A stretch of DNA of 64,000 nt from the NCBI RefSeq assembly GCF_014779595.1, contig NZ_JACXZT010000001.1, positions 186,001 through 250,000 on the forward strand, written 5' to 3'. This DNA comes from Halomonas sp. ML-15 (lineage in GTDB: Bacteria; Pseudomonadota; Gammaproteobacteria; Pseudomonadales; Halomonadaceae). This document shows, in pieces, positions 46,105-54,982 of this stretch; position 1 is the first letter of the stretch; every line of letters starts with the position of its first letter. Position numbers and translations under genes: made by a program. The notes under the pieces were generated by a model. That model saw only the letters and a program-made list of their open reading frames with translations, ran no database searches and was not told where the DNA came from.

Positions 46105-48233
46105 GACGGTTCTACCTCCTTGAAAGGCACGGGGGCGTTGACGCCCGCGGGAAAACGTGAGGCGTGACGCGCCTCTTTCTTGGTTCGACTCAGGCGGTGC
46201 ATGTCGGCGATATCGAGGATCAGCGCAACACTGCCATCGCCGAGGATGGTCGCGGCAGACACGCCGGGGACCTTGCGATAGTTGGTTTCGAGATTCTTGA
46301 CCACCACCTGCTGCTGACCGATCAGATCGTCCACCAGCAGCGCATAGCGACGCCCCTCACCCTGCACGATCACCGCAATCGACTCGGTGAGCTTGGTTCG
46401 CGCATTTTCGACATCGAGCACCTCATGCACGGCGATCACCGGCAGGTACTCATCGCGCACCTTGAGCAGGATGTCGTCGCCGGCCATGGCGTACAGCTCC
46501 TCCTCGGTAGGCTGCAGTGACTCCAGCACCGCCCCCAGTGGCAGGATGAAGATCTCTTCTCCGACCTTGATCGACATGCCGTCGAGGATCGCCAGGGTCA
46601 GCGGCAGCACGATGCGCGTGGTGGTACCCTCGCCGGGACGTGACAGAATCTCGACGTGACCGCCCATTGTCTGGATATTGCGTTTGACCACGTCCATGCC
46701 CACGCCGCGTCCGGAGACGTCGCTGACTTCCTGGGCAGTGGAGAAACCCGGCGCGAAGATCAGCTGCCAGACCTCGTCGTCGCTCATGCTGTCCGATACG
46801 CTAAGGCCATTCTCGCGGGCCTTGGTCAGCAGTTTTTCACGATTGAGGCCGGCGCCATCATCGATGACCTCGATCAGGATATTGCCGCCCTGATGCTGAG
46901 CGGAAAGGGTCAGCCGGCCGGTGCGTGGCTTGCCTGCCGCCTCGCGCTTGTCGGGCGTCTCGATGCCATGGTCGAGGCTATTGCGGACCAGGTGGGTCAG
47001 CGGATCGATGATGCGCTCGGTGAGGCTCTTGTCGAGCTCGGTGGACTTGCCCTCGGCGACCAGCTCCACATCCTTGTCGAGCTTGGCTGCCAGGTCGCGC
47101 ACCAGTCGCGGAAAGCGGCTGAACACATAGTCCATCGGCACCATGCGGATCGACATCACGGCCTCCTGCAGATCCCGCGCATTGCGCTGCAGCAGGCTCA
47201 TGCCGTTGACCATCGCCCCATGCGCCACGCCATCCAGCTCACTGGCGGTCTGGTCGAGCATCGACTGTGTGATGATCAACTCACCGACCAGATTGATGAT
47301 CTGGTCGACCTTGTCGACCGGGACCCGTATCGAGGTCGACTCGCCGGCGCCGCCCTTGGCCTTGGGCTTGCTGCTCGGCGGCTTGGCGGTCACGGTCTTC
47401 GCTGCTGATGCAGCAGGTGTTTCGGTTTCGGTTTCGGCCTCGGCCTCGGCCTCGACCTTCGCCGGTGGTTGTGTCGGCGCCGGCGGCGGCGGTGTATCGC
47501 CCTGCTCGCCCTGAGCAGCAGCTGCAGAAAGCGTACGCACCTCGACCTGATCGGGGTCGATGATGAAACACATCACCGCCTCGATATCATCGGCGCTGGC
47601 ACTGGTGTCGAGGGTTACCAGGTAACGCTCGCCGTCGCTGCGCTGTGACAGCACTTCGCCCAGTTGCCCCAGCTCCTCGACCAGCAGCTCACGATCCTTG
47701 TCGGCCACCTTGACCAGCGCCACCTCGAGATGGTCGCCGCTTGGCGCCGCATCGCCAGTCTCTTCGGGTTCCGGCTCAGCAGCCGCCGTCAGCGTGGGTT
47801 CCGACTTGGCTGCCGGTGCCGGCGCGCCCTCATCCACATCGACGCCCATCTCATCGAGCGCCATCTTTTGCAGAGTCTGACAGATCCGTGCATAAGCTTC
47901 GGCGTCAGGCTGTGCGCCGTTTCGGTAGGCATCCAGCTGGTCGTGAAGCATATCCTTGGTTTCCAGAAAGGTGTCGACGATGTCGCGGCGCAGCGCCAGC
48001 TCACCGCGACGAGCATGATCGAGAATGTTCTCGAACAGATGGGTGGTGTGCTGCAGCACATCGAAGCCGAAGGTCCCGGCGCCGCCCTTGATCGAGTGGG
48101 CGGCACGGAAGATGGCATTGAGCTGCTCGGCGTCTGGATCGTCGAGATCCAGCTCCAGCAGATGCCGCTCCATATCGCCGAGAAGCTCTTCGGCCTCTTC
48201 GAAAAATGTGTCGTAAAAGTCGGTGATATCCAT
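46101..48233 (-). CDS. cheA: CheA, chemotaxis histidine kinase
   Basis: 710 residues in the standard five-domain order. The HPt domain has phospho-His46 in [16 protein letters not shown]2-like domain follows within Ala/Pro/Glu-rich linkers. The dimerisation domain has [18 protein letters not shown]. The kinase domain has [11 protein letters not shown] (N box), DDGAGLN (G1) and [10 protein letters not shown] (G2). The CheW-like domain is C-terminal. Phosphorylates CheY and CheB. Lies between motB and cheW in a motAB-cheAW operon, as in enterics. Confidence 0.97.
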   Translation of the reverse strand: MDITDFYDTFFEEAEELLGDMERHLLELDLDDPDAEQLNAIFRAAHSIKGGAGTFGFDVLQHTTHLFENILDHARRGELALRRDIVDTFLETKDMLHDQLDAYRNGAQPDAEAYARICQTLQKMALDEMGVDVDEGAPAPAAKSEPTLTAAAEPEPEETGDAAPSGDHLEVALVKVADKDRELLVEELGQLGEVLSQRSDGERYLVTLDTSASADDIEAVMCFIIDPDQVEVRTLSAAAAQGEQGDTPPPPAPTQPPAKVEAEAEAETETETPAASAAKTVTAKPPSSKPKAKGGAGESTSIRVPVDKVDQIINLVGELIITQSMLDQTASELDGVAHGAMVNGMSLLQRNARDLQEAVMSIRMVPMDYVFSRFPRLVRDLAAKLDKDVELVAEGKSTELDKSLTERIIDPLTHLVRNSLDHGIETPDKREAAGKPRTGRLTLSAQHQGGNILIEVIDDGAGLNREKLLTKARENGLSVSDSMSDDEVWQLIFAPGFSTAQEVSDVSGRGVGMDVVKRNIQTMGGHVEILSRPGEGTTTRIVLPLTLAILDGMSIKVGEEIFILPLGAVLESLQPTEEELYAMAGDDILLKVRDEYLPVIAVHEVLDVENARTKLTESIAVIVQGEGRRYALLVDDLIGQQQVVVKNLETNYRKVPGVSAATILGDGSVALILDIADMHRLSRTKKEARHASRFPAGVNAPVPFKEVEPS

Positions 48234-48258
48234 GCGCGTTCCCTGAATAGTTAAACCG

Positions 48259-49200
48259 CTAGTCGTCGCCCAGCGTCTCTTCTAGCCCTTGACGAAACTC
48301 CTCGACCGGCGAGGTATCGATCTCATCGGCAAGCCGGGAGGCAGCTGGTGACGGCACGCTCCCCCCACCTGGCAGCCCCTGAGAGCGGATCGCCTCGGCC
48401 GAGCGCTCATCGAGCACCACAATGGCGATACGACGATTGACCGGGTCATCGGGTGCCGTGTCGGAAAGCGGCACACGATCCCCCATGCCGGCCACCCGCA
48501 ACAACTTGTCGGGGTCGAGTCCACCGGCCACCAGCTCGCGACGAGACGCGTTGGCACGGTCGCTGGAGAGCTCCCAGTTGCTGTAGCCGCGGTAACCGCC
48601 AACATAGGGCAGACTATCGGTATGCCCACTCAGACTCAGTGGATTGTCCATCTCGTTGAGCAGCGGTGCGATGGCGCGCAGCAGGTCACGCATGTAGGGC
48701 GCCACGGCATCGCTACCCACCTCGAACATCGGTCGCTGCTCGGTATCCACCAACTGCACTCGCAGCCCTTCGGGGGTCATGTCGAAGCGGATCTGGCGGC
48801 GCAACTGACGCAGCTGCGGATCCCCTTCGATCAGGGTCTCCATACGCTGCTGAAGATTGCGGAAGCGCCGGATCTCATCGCTGCTGCGACTCTGGGTGCG
48901 CATGTCGATGCGCATCCGCTCACCCTCTTCATGCGCCGGATCAGGACCACCACCAGGAATCGCGCTGTCGCTGGAGGAGGTGCGATCGCCGCCGGCAATC
49001 GCCACCGACAGGGGGGTACTAAAATACTCGGCAACGCTTTGCAGCTGCTCCTCGCTGGCCGTGGCCAGAATCCACAGCACCAGGAACAGCGCCATCATCG
49101 CAGTCATGAAATCGGCCAGGGCAATCTTCCAACTGCCCCCGTGATGCGCGTGGACGACCTTCTTGCGCTTGATGATGATTGGGCGGCGATCCTCGCTCAT
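48259..49200 (-). CDS. motB: MotB, flagellar stator subunit
   Basis: 313 residues. The single membrane helix contains the proton-carrying Asp30 in ALADFMTAMMALFLVLWIL. The C-terminal OmpA-like peptidoglycan-binding domain has LSLSGHTDSLPY, NWELSSDRANASRRELV and NRRIAIVVL. The C-terminus is acidic. ATG overlaps the motA stop by four bases. Confidence 0.96.
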   Translation of the reverse strand: MSEDRRPIIIKRKKVVHAHHGGSWKIALADFMTAMMALFLVLWILATASEEQLQSVAEYFSTPLSVAIAGGDRTSSSDSAIPGGGPDPAHEEGERMRIDMRTQSRSSDEIRRFRNLQQRMETLIEGDPQLRQLRRQIRFDMTPEGLRVQLVDTEQRPMFEVGSDAVAPYMRDLLRAIAPLLNEMDNPLSLSGHTDSLPYVGGYRGYSNWELSSDRANASRRELVAGGLDPDKLLRVAGMGDRVPLSDTAPDDPVNRRIAIVVLDERSAEAIRSQGLPGGGSVPSPAASRLADEIDTSPVEEFRQGLEETLGDD

Positions 49201-50072
49201 GCGCCCCCCGTACCAGTGCTCTTGGCAGCGCGGACGTGATCTTCAAGCTCATTGAAGGTCGGACGCTCGGCGGTATGCAGCGCCTTGCGCCCGAACTCCA
49301 CTGCCAGTTGGGGAGCGTAGCCGTTGAGACTTGCCAGCAGCGTCACACGAATGCACTGCAGCATCTTGACCGCTTCATTGACCTGGCGGTCGATGCGACT
49401 CGCCAACGGATTGACGAAGCCATAGGCGAGCAGAATACCCAGGAAGGTCCCCACCAGCGCATGCGCGATCATGTAGCCCATCTCATCGGGCCCCGCATCG
49501 GCAGCACTCAATGCCTTGATGACCCCGAGCACCGCCGCGACGATACCAAATGCCGGCAGCGCATCGCCGACCTTGGCCAGCGCATCGGCAGGAATATGCG
49601 CCTCATGCTCGAACGCCTCGATCTCATGCTCCATCAACTCATCGATCTGGTGCGGATCCATGTTGCCGCTGATCATCAGCCGCAGGTAATCGGTGAGAAA
49701 GCCCATGATCATCGGATCGGCCTGAATCTTGGGATACTCCGAAAACAGCGGGCTCTCCTGGGGGTTATCGATATCTCGCTCGATGGCCAGCATGCCGTCG
49801 CGGCGGGCCTTGGCCAGCAGCTTGTACTGCAGGGCCATCAGCTCCATGTAGGTTTCCTTGTTGTACTTCACCGTGCGCTTGAGCTTGGAGGTAGTTCGCA
49901 GGGTCGCGATCATCGCCTTGCCGTTGTTGGCAGCGATGAAGGCACCTAGCGCCGCGCCACAGATCATCAGGATCTCGGTGGGCTGGTAAAGAGGCCCGAG
50001 GTTGCCGCCGGCAAGCGCAAAGCCGCCGAATACGGAGAAAGCAACGATCAAAAATCCAATAGGTATCAGCAC
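49197..50072 (-). CDS. motA: MotA, flagellar stator subunit
   Basis: 291 residues with four membrane helices and a charged cytoplasmic loop (RRDGMLAIERDIDNP). DALPAFGIVAAVLGVIKAL and HALVGTFLGILLAYGFVNPLA are the conserved helix 3 and 4 motifs. Whether protons or sodium drive it cannot be settled by eye, although the residues are E. coli-like. Preceded by a sigma-28 promoter. Confidence 0.96.
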   Translation of the reverse strand: MLIPIGFLIVAFSVFGGFALAGGNLGPLYQPTEILMICGAALGAFIAANNGKAMIATLRTTSKLKRTVKYNKETYMELMALQYKLLAKARRDGMLAIERDIDNPQESPLFSEYPKIQADPMIMGFLTDYLRLMISGNMDPHQIDELMEHEIEAFEHEAHIPADALAKVGDALPAFGIVAAVLGVIKALSAADAGPDEMGYMIAHALVGTFLGILLAYGFVNPLASRIDRQVNEAVKMLQCIRVTLLASLNGYAPQLAVEFGRKALHTAERPTFNELEDHVRAAKSTGTGGA

Positions 50073-50113
50073 GACCTGTATCCTTTGCTACGGCATGGGT
50101 GGCTTAAACACAG

Positions 50114-50140
50114 TTATCGGCATAAACCCGGCTGGCTTGA
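50114..50140 (-). promoter_or_regulatory. Sigma-28 (FliA) promoter for motAB-cheAW
   Basis: On the minus strand: TCAA, 15 nt, GCCGATAA. The -10 element is a perfect match and the -35 has one mismatch. It ends about 42 nt before the motA ATG. Confidence 0.9.
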
Positions 50141-50189
50141 GGGCGAGTCGATAAAAACTTGTGTCGCTGCAGCCACCTTGGAAACGAAA

Positions 50190-50215
50190 AGCCCCGCGCC
50201 GGAAGGCGCGGGGCT
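50190..50215 (-). terminator. Terminator after flhDC
   Basis: An 11-bp perfect stem (agccccgcgcc with ggcgcggggct) and 4-nt loop is followed on the minus strand by ttttcgttt. It lies 19 nt after the flhC stop, separating flhDC from motA. Confidence 0.93.
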
Positions 50216-50233
50216 GGCATGGCACCGGGAGAA

Positions 50234-50818
50234 TCAGCGCACGGAGGTAACTATCGCGGAGGGCTCGAATGACGAGACCGCCTTGGCCTTGGCCGCGGCC
50301 AGGCGCTTGCGGGTCTTACCCGCCCGCGAGGGGGGCTGGCAGATACCGCATACAAAGTCATGGCATGGGGTATGAGCGTGGGCCACGAAATGGCCACCGC
50401 AACTAGTGCAGGGGTTCAGCTCGAGCATTTCGCTCTCGAAGAATCGAATCAGCGTCCAGGCACGAGTCAGACCCAAGACCGGCTCGGCATCGTCCAGCTC
50501 GACCTGTTCGAGATAGAGCCGGAACGCTTTGACGAACGCCTCCATTCGATCACAACCGTGATCCTGCTTGAGACGTAGATAGATGTTGTAGAACAGCGAG
50601 GAGTGGACGTTGGGCATCCAGGTGATGAACCAGTCAGTGGAGAACGGCAGCATCCCCTTGGGCGGTGACATGCCGCGCACCTCCTTGTACAGGCGAATCA
50701 GCCGCGCCCGACTCAGATCAGTCTCGGTCTCCAACACCTGCAGGCGGGCCCCGAGCTCAATCAACTCGATAGCCATCTGCACCTGCCGCATCTCGGTCAC
50801 CAGGCTCTTGTCCGCCAT
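50234..50818 (-). CDS. flhC: FlhC, master flagellar activator subunit
   Basis: 194 residues. The zinc site is made of CTSC followed by CHDFVCGIC, as in enteric FlhC. The N-terminal region LIELGARLQVLETETDLSRARLIRLYKEV is the helix-turn-helix. Acts as a complex with FlhD to switch on class 2 flagellar genes. Starts 2 nt after the flhD stop. Confidence 0.96.
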   Translation of the reverse strand: MADKSLVTEMRQVQMAIELIELGARLQVLETETDLSRARLIRLYKEVRGMSPPKGMLPFSTDWFITWMPNVHSSLFYNIYLRLKQDHGCDRMEAFVKAFRLYLEQVELDDAEPVLGLTRAWTLIRFFESEMLELNPCTSCGGHFVAHAHTPCHDFVCGICQPPSRAGKTRKRLAAAKAKAVSSFEPSAIVTSVR

Positions 50819-50820
50819 GA

Positions 50821-51150
50821 CTACCCCTCCCGAAGCGCAGTCAGGCCCGCTGGCGCAGCCGCCATCAGCAGCGCCGCGTGGGTCTGGGAGAGGCCCTGCT
50901 CGCGCTGATTATGGGTCAGCTTACGCAGTTGATCGGGATCGTCGTAGCAGAGTCGGCACAGCAACTGATTGGTACGCGACAGCTTGCTCAGCTGCTTGGC
51001 TGAGAGTGTCGCCAACAGGTCAGCCATCTCTTCGGTGAGTTTTAAACGGAACATCGCCGATGCACGGTCTTCGCTGATCAGGCGCTGCACCAGCAGCAGG
51101 TAGGACAGGTTGAGGTCCTGGATTTCGTCCAGAATGGTGTCGGTAGTCAT
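50821..51150 (-). CDS. flhD: FlhD, master flagellar activator subunit
   Basis: 109 residues, all helical, with ILDEIQDLNLSYLLLVQRLI and LSKLSRTNQLLCRLCYDD typical of FlhD. The cysteine in LLCRLCYD corresponds to the intersubunit disulfide region. Found mainly in peritrichous enteric-type systems, which makes the nearby flhF notable. Confidence 0.95.
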   Translation of the reverse strand: MTTDTILDEIQDLNLSYLLLVQRLISEDRASAMFRLKLTEEMADLLATLSAKQLSKLSRTNQLLCRLCYDDPDQLRKLTHNQREQGLSQTHAALLMAAAPAGLTALREG

Positions 51151-51404
51151 GTAAGTGTTCCCTGCGATTATTCGTTTTCAGGCCGAGCTCTCGTGGCTCT
51201 GGGCAGTTCAGATGCTATGCCCTTATAATTTTTTGCCCTTTAGGCTCCCGCCTCGAGTACCAGCAACTGGTACAGATTAGGATGGACATAGTGTGAGACT
51301 TTTTCATGATGCCTTTCAACACCCAGACTCAACGGCCTGATGAAAACGTCGCACGGCTTGACCTGGATCAGATGCTACATAAGGAAGGGAAAACAGGACG
51401 TTAA

Positions 51405-51424
51405 GCGAAATTGCAAAATTTCGC
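51405..51424. promoter_or_regulatory. Perfect palindrome in the flhDC control region
   Basis: gcgaaatt-gcaa-aatttcgc: 8-bp perfect arms with a 4-base centre, about 255 bases upstream of the flhD start. It could be a dimeric regulator site or a hairpin; there is no T-run. Confidence 0.5.
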
Positions 51425-51458
51425 CGTATCGAATTAGCGACATCACGCCTTGTATACA

Positions 51459-51483
51459 GAGACAATTTATTACAATTTGTCTC
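51459..51483 (-). other. Inverted repeat after fhlB
   Basis: gagacaa and ttgtctc, 7-bp arms around an 11-base A/T centre, beginning 3 bases after the fhlB stop. It may be a weak terminator of the fliSTK-fhlB transcript or part of the flhDC control region. No T-run is present. Confidence 0.4.
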
Positions 51484-51486
51484 CCA

Positions 51487-51771
51487 TCACTGACGCTTTT
51501 CTTCCTCCACCGACAGCTCACGGGCCCAGATCAGCAGCTCCGCGATCACTTCATACAGGGTCGGCGGTATCCGCTCATCGATGTCGAGCTGCATCAACAG
51601 GCTGACCAACTCCGGGGCGTCATGCACGAAGAGGCCCTGACGCCGCGCCTCGGCAATGATGCGCTCAGCCAGATCACCATACCCCCGCGCCAGCACCCGC
51701 GGCGCTCCATCGCTCTCCTGATAGGCCAACGCGACGGCCTGGCGTCGCCGGGGCCTTCCGCGCTCACTCAT
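51487..51771 (-). CDS. FhlB, FlhB C-terminal-domain homologue
   Basis: 94 residues resembling only the cytoplasmic tail of FlhB: RRQAVALAYQESDGAPRVLARGYGDLAERIIAEARRQGLFVHDAPELVSLLMQLDIDERIPPTLYEVIAELL, described here in separate parts as AVALAY, VLARGYGD and IPPTLYEVIAE. The NPTH cleavage motif and membrane part are absent. Such small proteins are known beside fliK in several proteobacteria and can substitute for the cleaved FlhB tail. It overlaps fliK by eight bases. Confidence 0.85.
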   Translation of the reverse strand: MSERGRPRRRQAVALAYQESDGAPRVLARGYGDLAERIIAEARRQGLFVHDAPELVSLLMQLDIDERIPPTLYEVIAELLIWARELSVEEEKRQ

Positions 51772-53083
51772 ATCGCTCCTCCTCGTCTACCCGCAGCCGA
51801 GCCAGCAGCGATACCTGGCTGAATCCACGCGCGGTCAGGCGATCGTGCAAGACCTCCTTGCCCCCCTCCAGGCGCTCCACCACCTGCTGCGAGGCGCTCT
51901 CCAGCGTCAGCGCTACCCGCTCCCCCTTGAGACGCAGGTCGACCTGGATCTCGCCCAGCGCGGGCAGCGTCAGCGACAGCGTAGAGTGCCAAGCCGGCTC
52001 CTCATCCGCCTGGCCGGCGTCCTCGTCACCCTGCGAGCGACGCTCACGCTCATCGGGCAGCTGAATCATCAGCGCCATGAAAATGCCCGACCACACATCG
52101 CCTTCCCAGCGCAGTACCGGCGTCACCAAGACTTCCAGCTGGTGTCGAATCATCCCCTGCAACAGCTCATTAGCCGACTCGACAAGGCCGCCGCCGGCGC
52201 GCATAGCGCTCGGCTCGGCAATCTCCGCGGCCTGGGCGGCAAAGGCTGCGGCGGCTTGGGCCGGCAACATCTGCGGCGGCGAATTGGCACTGAGTGGCGC
52301 GCCTGAAAGGCCTTGCTGGACAGACGGAGGCGCCGGCGTAGATAACGGTATATTTCCCATCATGGCGCCTGCGCCAGCGGACGCCGCCCCGCCCTGCTGC
52401 GGGGCTGATGCGGCGCCCAGCCCGGCCAGCGTAGCCGGAGTACTCACCGGCAAGAAGGGGCCGCTGAAGACCAGCGCACCGCGCGGCGACTGGGGCGCCG
52501 CCGGCCACTGCATGACACTCCCGGGAGGCGTCACCAGCACCGGTGCAGCAGGCACCGCCCGCGCCCCCTGGCTGAGCTGCATCTGGGGCTGGGCCTCGAG
52601 CGCCTGGCGCGGCAACTCACCGCGGTACCAGCGCCCGAGGTGAGATTCGTAGAACAGACCGCTCTGGTTGATCGACGCTTTCAGCTGCGCTGCCAGCTGT
52701 CCGGCGGAGACGTCTGCCTGCTGAGCCGAGGCGATCAGCGGCACGGCGGGGCGCAGCGCCGAGGGCGGTGCGGGAAACTTCATCAGAATATCGGCAATGG
52801 TACGTGCCGACTGGCTGAAGTGGGTATGGGTGGAGGTGGGGGCATTGCCGGTGGGCATCGCCGGCCCGGGAAGGCTAGTGCCTTCGCGCGCGGCAGCACC
52901 GCCCAGCCCTGGCAGACCAGGCTGGCGCGAGTCGAGGCGCGAGTCACTATGTACCGCCCGAGTGGCACGACTCGGGTCGGTAGGACGAACCGGCTCATTC
53001 AGCTCACGCTGAACCGGCACATCGACGCGCTTGCCCAGCACCTGATGCAGCAGAGTGTCGAGCAGCGGAGTGATGCCACTCAC
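51764..53083 (-). CDS. fliK: FliK, flagellar hook-length control protein
   Basis: 439 residues. The long N-terminal and middle portion is Pro/Ala/Ser/Gln-rich and low in complexity, fitting the ruler role. The C-terminal 100 residues form the conserved hook domain that contacts FlhB: LTLPALGEIQVDLRLKGERVALTLE and LHDRLTARGFSQVSL. FliK is exported and stops hook growth. Overlaps fliT upstream and fhlB downstream. Confidence 0.85.
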   Translation of the reverse strand: MSGITPLLDTLLHQVLGKRVDVPVQRELNEPVRPTDPSRATRAVHSDSRLDSRQPGLPGLGGAAAREGTSLPGPAMPTGNAPTSTHTHFSQSARTIADILMKFPAPPSALRPAVPLIASAQQADVSAGQLAAQLKASINQSGLFYESHLGRWYRGELPRQALEAQPQMQLSQGARAVPAAPVLVTPPGSVMQWPAAPQSPRGALVFSGPFLPVSTPATLAGLGAASAPQQGGAASAGAGAMMGNIPLSTPAPPSVQQGLSGAPLSANSPPQMLPAQAAAAFAAQAAEIAEPSAMRAGGGLVESANELLQGMIRHQLEVLVTPVLRWEGDVWSGIFMALMIQLPDERERRSQGDEDAGQADEEPAWHSTLSLTLPALGEIQVDLRLKGERVALTLESASQQVVERLEGGKEVLHDRLTARGFSQVSLLARLRVDEEERYE

Positions 53084-53508
53084 GAGGCGCCTGGCGTTTC
53101 ACGGTTGCCGACGAACACATACTCGGCGTCGACGACGTTAGTGCCGCTGGCGGTGCGATAGGCCCGACTCAGGTCGCGCCTGCGCTGACTGGTGCCAATC
53201 AGTGCTCCCAGCTCGTCACGGCGCGCCACCAGTCGCTCCCGCACCTCGCGGTCACGTTCGAGAATGGCCTCGAGCAGCGCCGCCTTGCGTTGGCGATGAG
53301 GGGCGTCGAGCACCAGCTCCTGCTCCATCCGCGACAGGCGCTCCACTTCGATCACATAGCGTGATTGCAGCTCGATGAGCTCTCCCCACGCTTCATCACG
53401 CGCCAGCTTCAGCATGTCATCGGCCTGTGCACGCAGCGCTTCATAGCACTTGATGACCAAGGCCTGCTTGTCTGCCGCCGACAACCCATGGCGATCCTGC
53501 CCGCTCAC
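53080..53508 (-). CDS. fliT: FliT-like flagellar chaperone
   Basis: 142 residues, almost entirely helical, with heptad-like spacing and conserved LIELQSRYVIEVERL. FliT is the chaperone for the filament cap FliD and, in enterics, an antagonist of FlhDC. Identification leans on its place directly after fliS, overlapping it by four bases. Sequence conservation in this family is low. Confidence 0.75.
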   Translation of the reverse strand: MSGQDRHGLSAADKQALVIKCYEALRAQADDMLKLARDEAWGELIELQSRYVIEVERLSRMEQELVLDAPHRQRKAALLEAILERDREVRERLVARRDELGALIGTSQRRRDLSRAYRTASGTNVVDAEYVFVGNRETPGAS

Positions 53509-53936
53509 TGGCCGCTCGCTTGCATGCCAGGCTGGGTGCCAATATCACGCCAAGCGGTGCCAATATCGTCGAGCAGCTTGGACGCTTCCTCGAGACTCTG
53601 CTCATCGTTACGCAGATTGGCCGCCAGCAGCAGGCGGGCAATATAGTCGTAGAGCGACGCCAGACGCTGCGCGACCTCACCGCCGCGTTCGGCGTCCAGC
53701 GCGGCCATCAGGCCGTTATTGACGATATCCAGCGCCTTGGAGATGGCCTTGCCCTTCTCTGCCGCATTGCCGTTCTGCATATGAATCCGTGCCGCCCGAA
53801 TCGATGCCAACGCACCATCGAACAGCATCACGATCAGCTGGTGTGGGCTGGCTGACATCACGCCACTCTCGACGCCGACCTTGGCGTAGGCATTAGCTCC
53901 GCGGCCATAGGCGGCCGCTCCACGCATCGCACTCAT
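53505..53936 (-). CDS. fliS: FliS, flagellin chaperone
   Basis: 143 residues with the family pattern: YAKVGVESGVMSASPHQLIVMLFDGAL, KAISKALDIVNNGLMAALD and LYDYIARLLLAANL. Binds flagellin C-termini before export. fliC and fliD are not in the window. First gene of fliS-fliT-fliK-fhlB, with a sigma-28 promoter about 95 nt upstream. Confidence 0.95.
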   Translation of the reverse strand: MSAMRGAAAYGRGANAYAKVGVESGVMSASPHQLIVMLFDGALASIRAARIHMQNGNAAEKGKAISKALDIVNNGLMAALDAERGGEVAQRLASLYDYIARLLLAANLRNDEQSLEEASKLLDDIGTAWRDIGTQPGMQASGQ

Positions 53937-54028
53937 GTGAGGGTTCCTCTTTATCGATGGCTACCTTTTTACCAGCCTTGCTGACAACCGGTCATGGGAA
54001 AAGGCTTGGCGTTGGTGGTCAATTCAAA

Positions 54029-54055
54029 CTATCGGCCCCGCTTCACCGATCTTTA
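54029..54055 (-). promoter_or_regulatory. Sigma-28 (FliA) promoter for fliS
   Basis: On the minus strand: TAAA, 15 nt, GCCGATAG, one mismatch from consensus. It lies between the terminator of the polyamine-type operon and fliS. Confidence 0.85.
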
Positions 54056-54075
54056 GCCATGTTCGACCACAAATG

Positions 54076-54103
54076 GCTGCGCCCGGCCAAGGCCGGGCGC
54101 AGC
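54076..54103 (-). terminator. Hairpin ending the polyamine-type ABC operon
   Basis: A perfect 13-bp stem (gctgcgcccggcc with ggccgggcgcagc) separated by two bases. The following minus-strand bases (catttgtgg) have only a short T-run, so efficiency may rest on stem strength. It lies about 25 nt after the last permease gene. Confidence 0.75.
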
Positions 54104-54127
54104 GTCACCTCCACCAGCGAGACAACA

Positions 54128-54979
54128 TCAGCCGGGCGTCACCCCACGCAGGCGCTCACCGCGCCGGCGCAGCAGCTCGAGGGTGGTAAGCATCATCATC
54201 GACAGCAACACCAGCAGGGTCGCCACGGCCAGAATGGTCGGGCTGATCTGCTCGCGAATCCCCGACCACATCTGGATCGGCATGGTGCGCTGCTCCGGCC
54301 CGGCAATGAACAGCACCACCACCACCTCGTCGAAAGAGGTGATAAAGGCGAACAGCGCCCCCGATACCACTCCTGGGGTCACCAGCGGCAGCACCACCTT
54401 GAAGAAGGTCCGGGTAGGATTGGCGCCCAGGCTGTGGGCCGCGCGAATCAGCGTGGTATCGAAGCTCGACAGGGTCGCAGTGACGGTAATCACCACGAAC
54501 GGAATGCCCAGCGCGGTATGTGCCAGGATCACGCCGAGGTAGGTCTGCGCCAGATTGATACGCGAGAAGAAGAAGAACATTGCAGCCGCGGAAATGATCA
54601 GCGGCACGATCATCGGCGAGATCAGCAGCGCCATCACCAGGCCCCGAGCCGGCATATGTCGGCTCGACAGCCCCAATGCGGCAATGGTGCCCAGCACGGT
54701 TGCCAGGATCGTCGATGCGATACCAATGATAAAGCTGTTCTTGATCGCATTCAGCCAGCGACTGGAGGTGAAGAAGTCCTGGTACCAGCGTAGCGAATAG
54801 CCTGCCGGATCGAAGGTCAACATCTCCTGGCTGAAGGTGAAGTAAGGCTGCGCATTGAACGACAGCGGGATGATGATCAACAGCGGGCCGATCAGAAAAA
54901 GAAAGATCAGCGCGCAGATCCCACGAAACACGTAGTACCAGATTCGCTCACCGCGAGTGGCATAGGAAGGAATCGCCAT
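54128..54979 (-). CDS. Polyamine-type ABC permease (PotC/PotI-like)
   Basis: 283 residues with about six membrane helices. The ATPase-contact loop reads AAHSLGANPTRTFFKVVLPLVTPGVVSGALFAF, with the key parts AAHSLGA and VLPLVTPG. SFDEVVVVLFIAG matches the PotC/PotI subgroup. Starts 3 nt after the first permease gene. The substrate (putrescine, spermidine or another compound) cannot be told from the sequence. Confidence 0.88.
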   Translation of the reverse strand: MAIPSYATRGERIWYYVFRGICALIFLFLIGPLLIIIPLSFNAQPYFTFSQEMLTFDPAGYSLRWYQDFFTSSRWLNAIKNSFIIGIASTILATVLGTIAALGLSSRHMPARGLVMALLISPMIVPLIISAAAMFFFFSRINLAQTYLGVILAHTALGIPFVVITVTATLSSFDTTLIRAAHSLGANPTRTFFKVVLPLVTPGVVSGALFAFITSFDEVVVVLFIAGPEQRTMPIQMWSGIREQISPTILAVATLLVLLSMMMLTTLELLRRRGERLRGVTPG

Positions 54980-54982
54980 GTC

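Larger units (their letters stand above)
51151..51486. other. flhDC control region
   Basis: About 335 bases, A+T-rich compared with the genes around it, between flhD and the end of fhlB. It holds two palindromes (51405-51424 and 51459-51483) and A/T runs such as 51224-51237 that could contain the promoter. Long regulated upstream regions are usual for flhDC. I found no confident hexamer pair or named operator. Confidence 0.55.

Noticed and set aside
51340-51822. 160-codon rightward frame across the flhDC control region
   Set aside because: The first part lies in non-coding control DNA and the second is antisense to fhlB and fliK.
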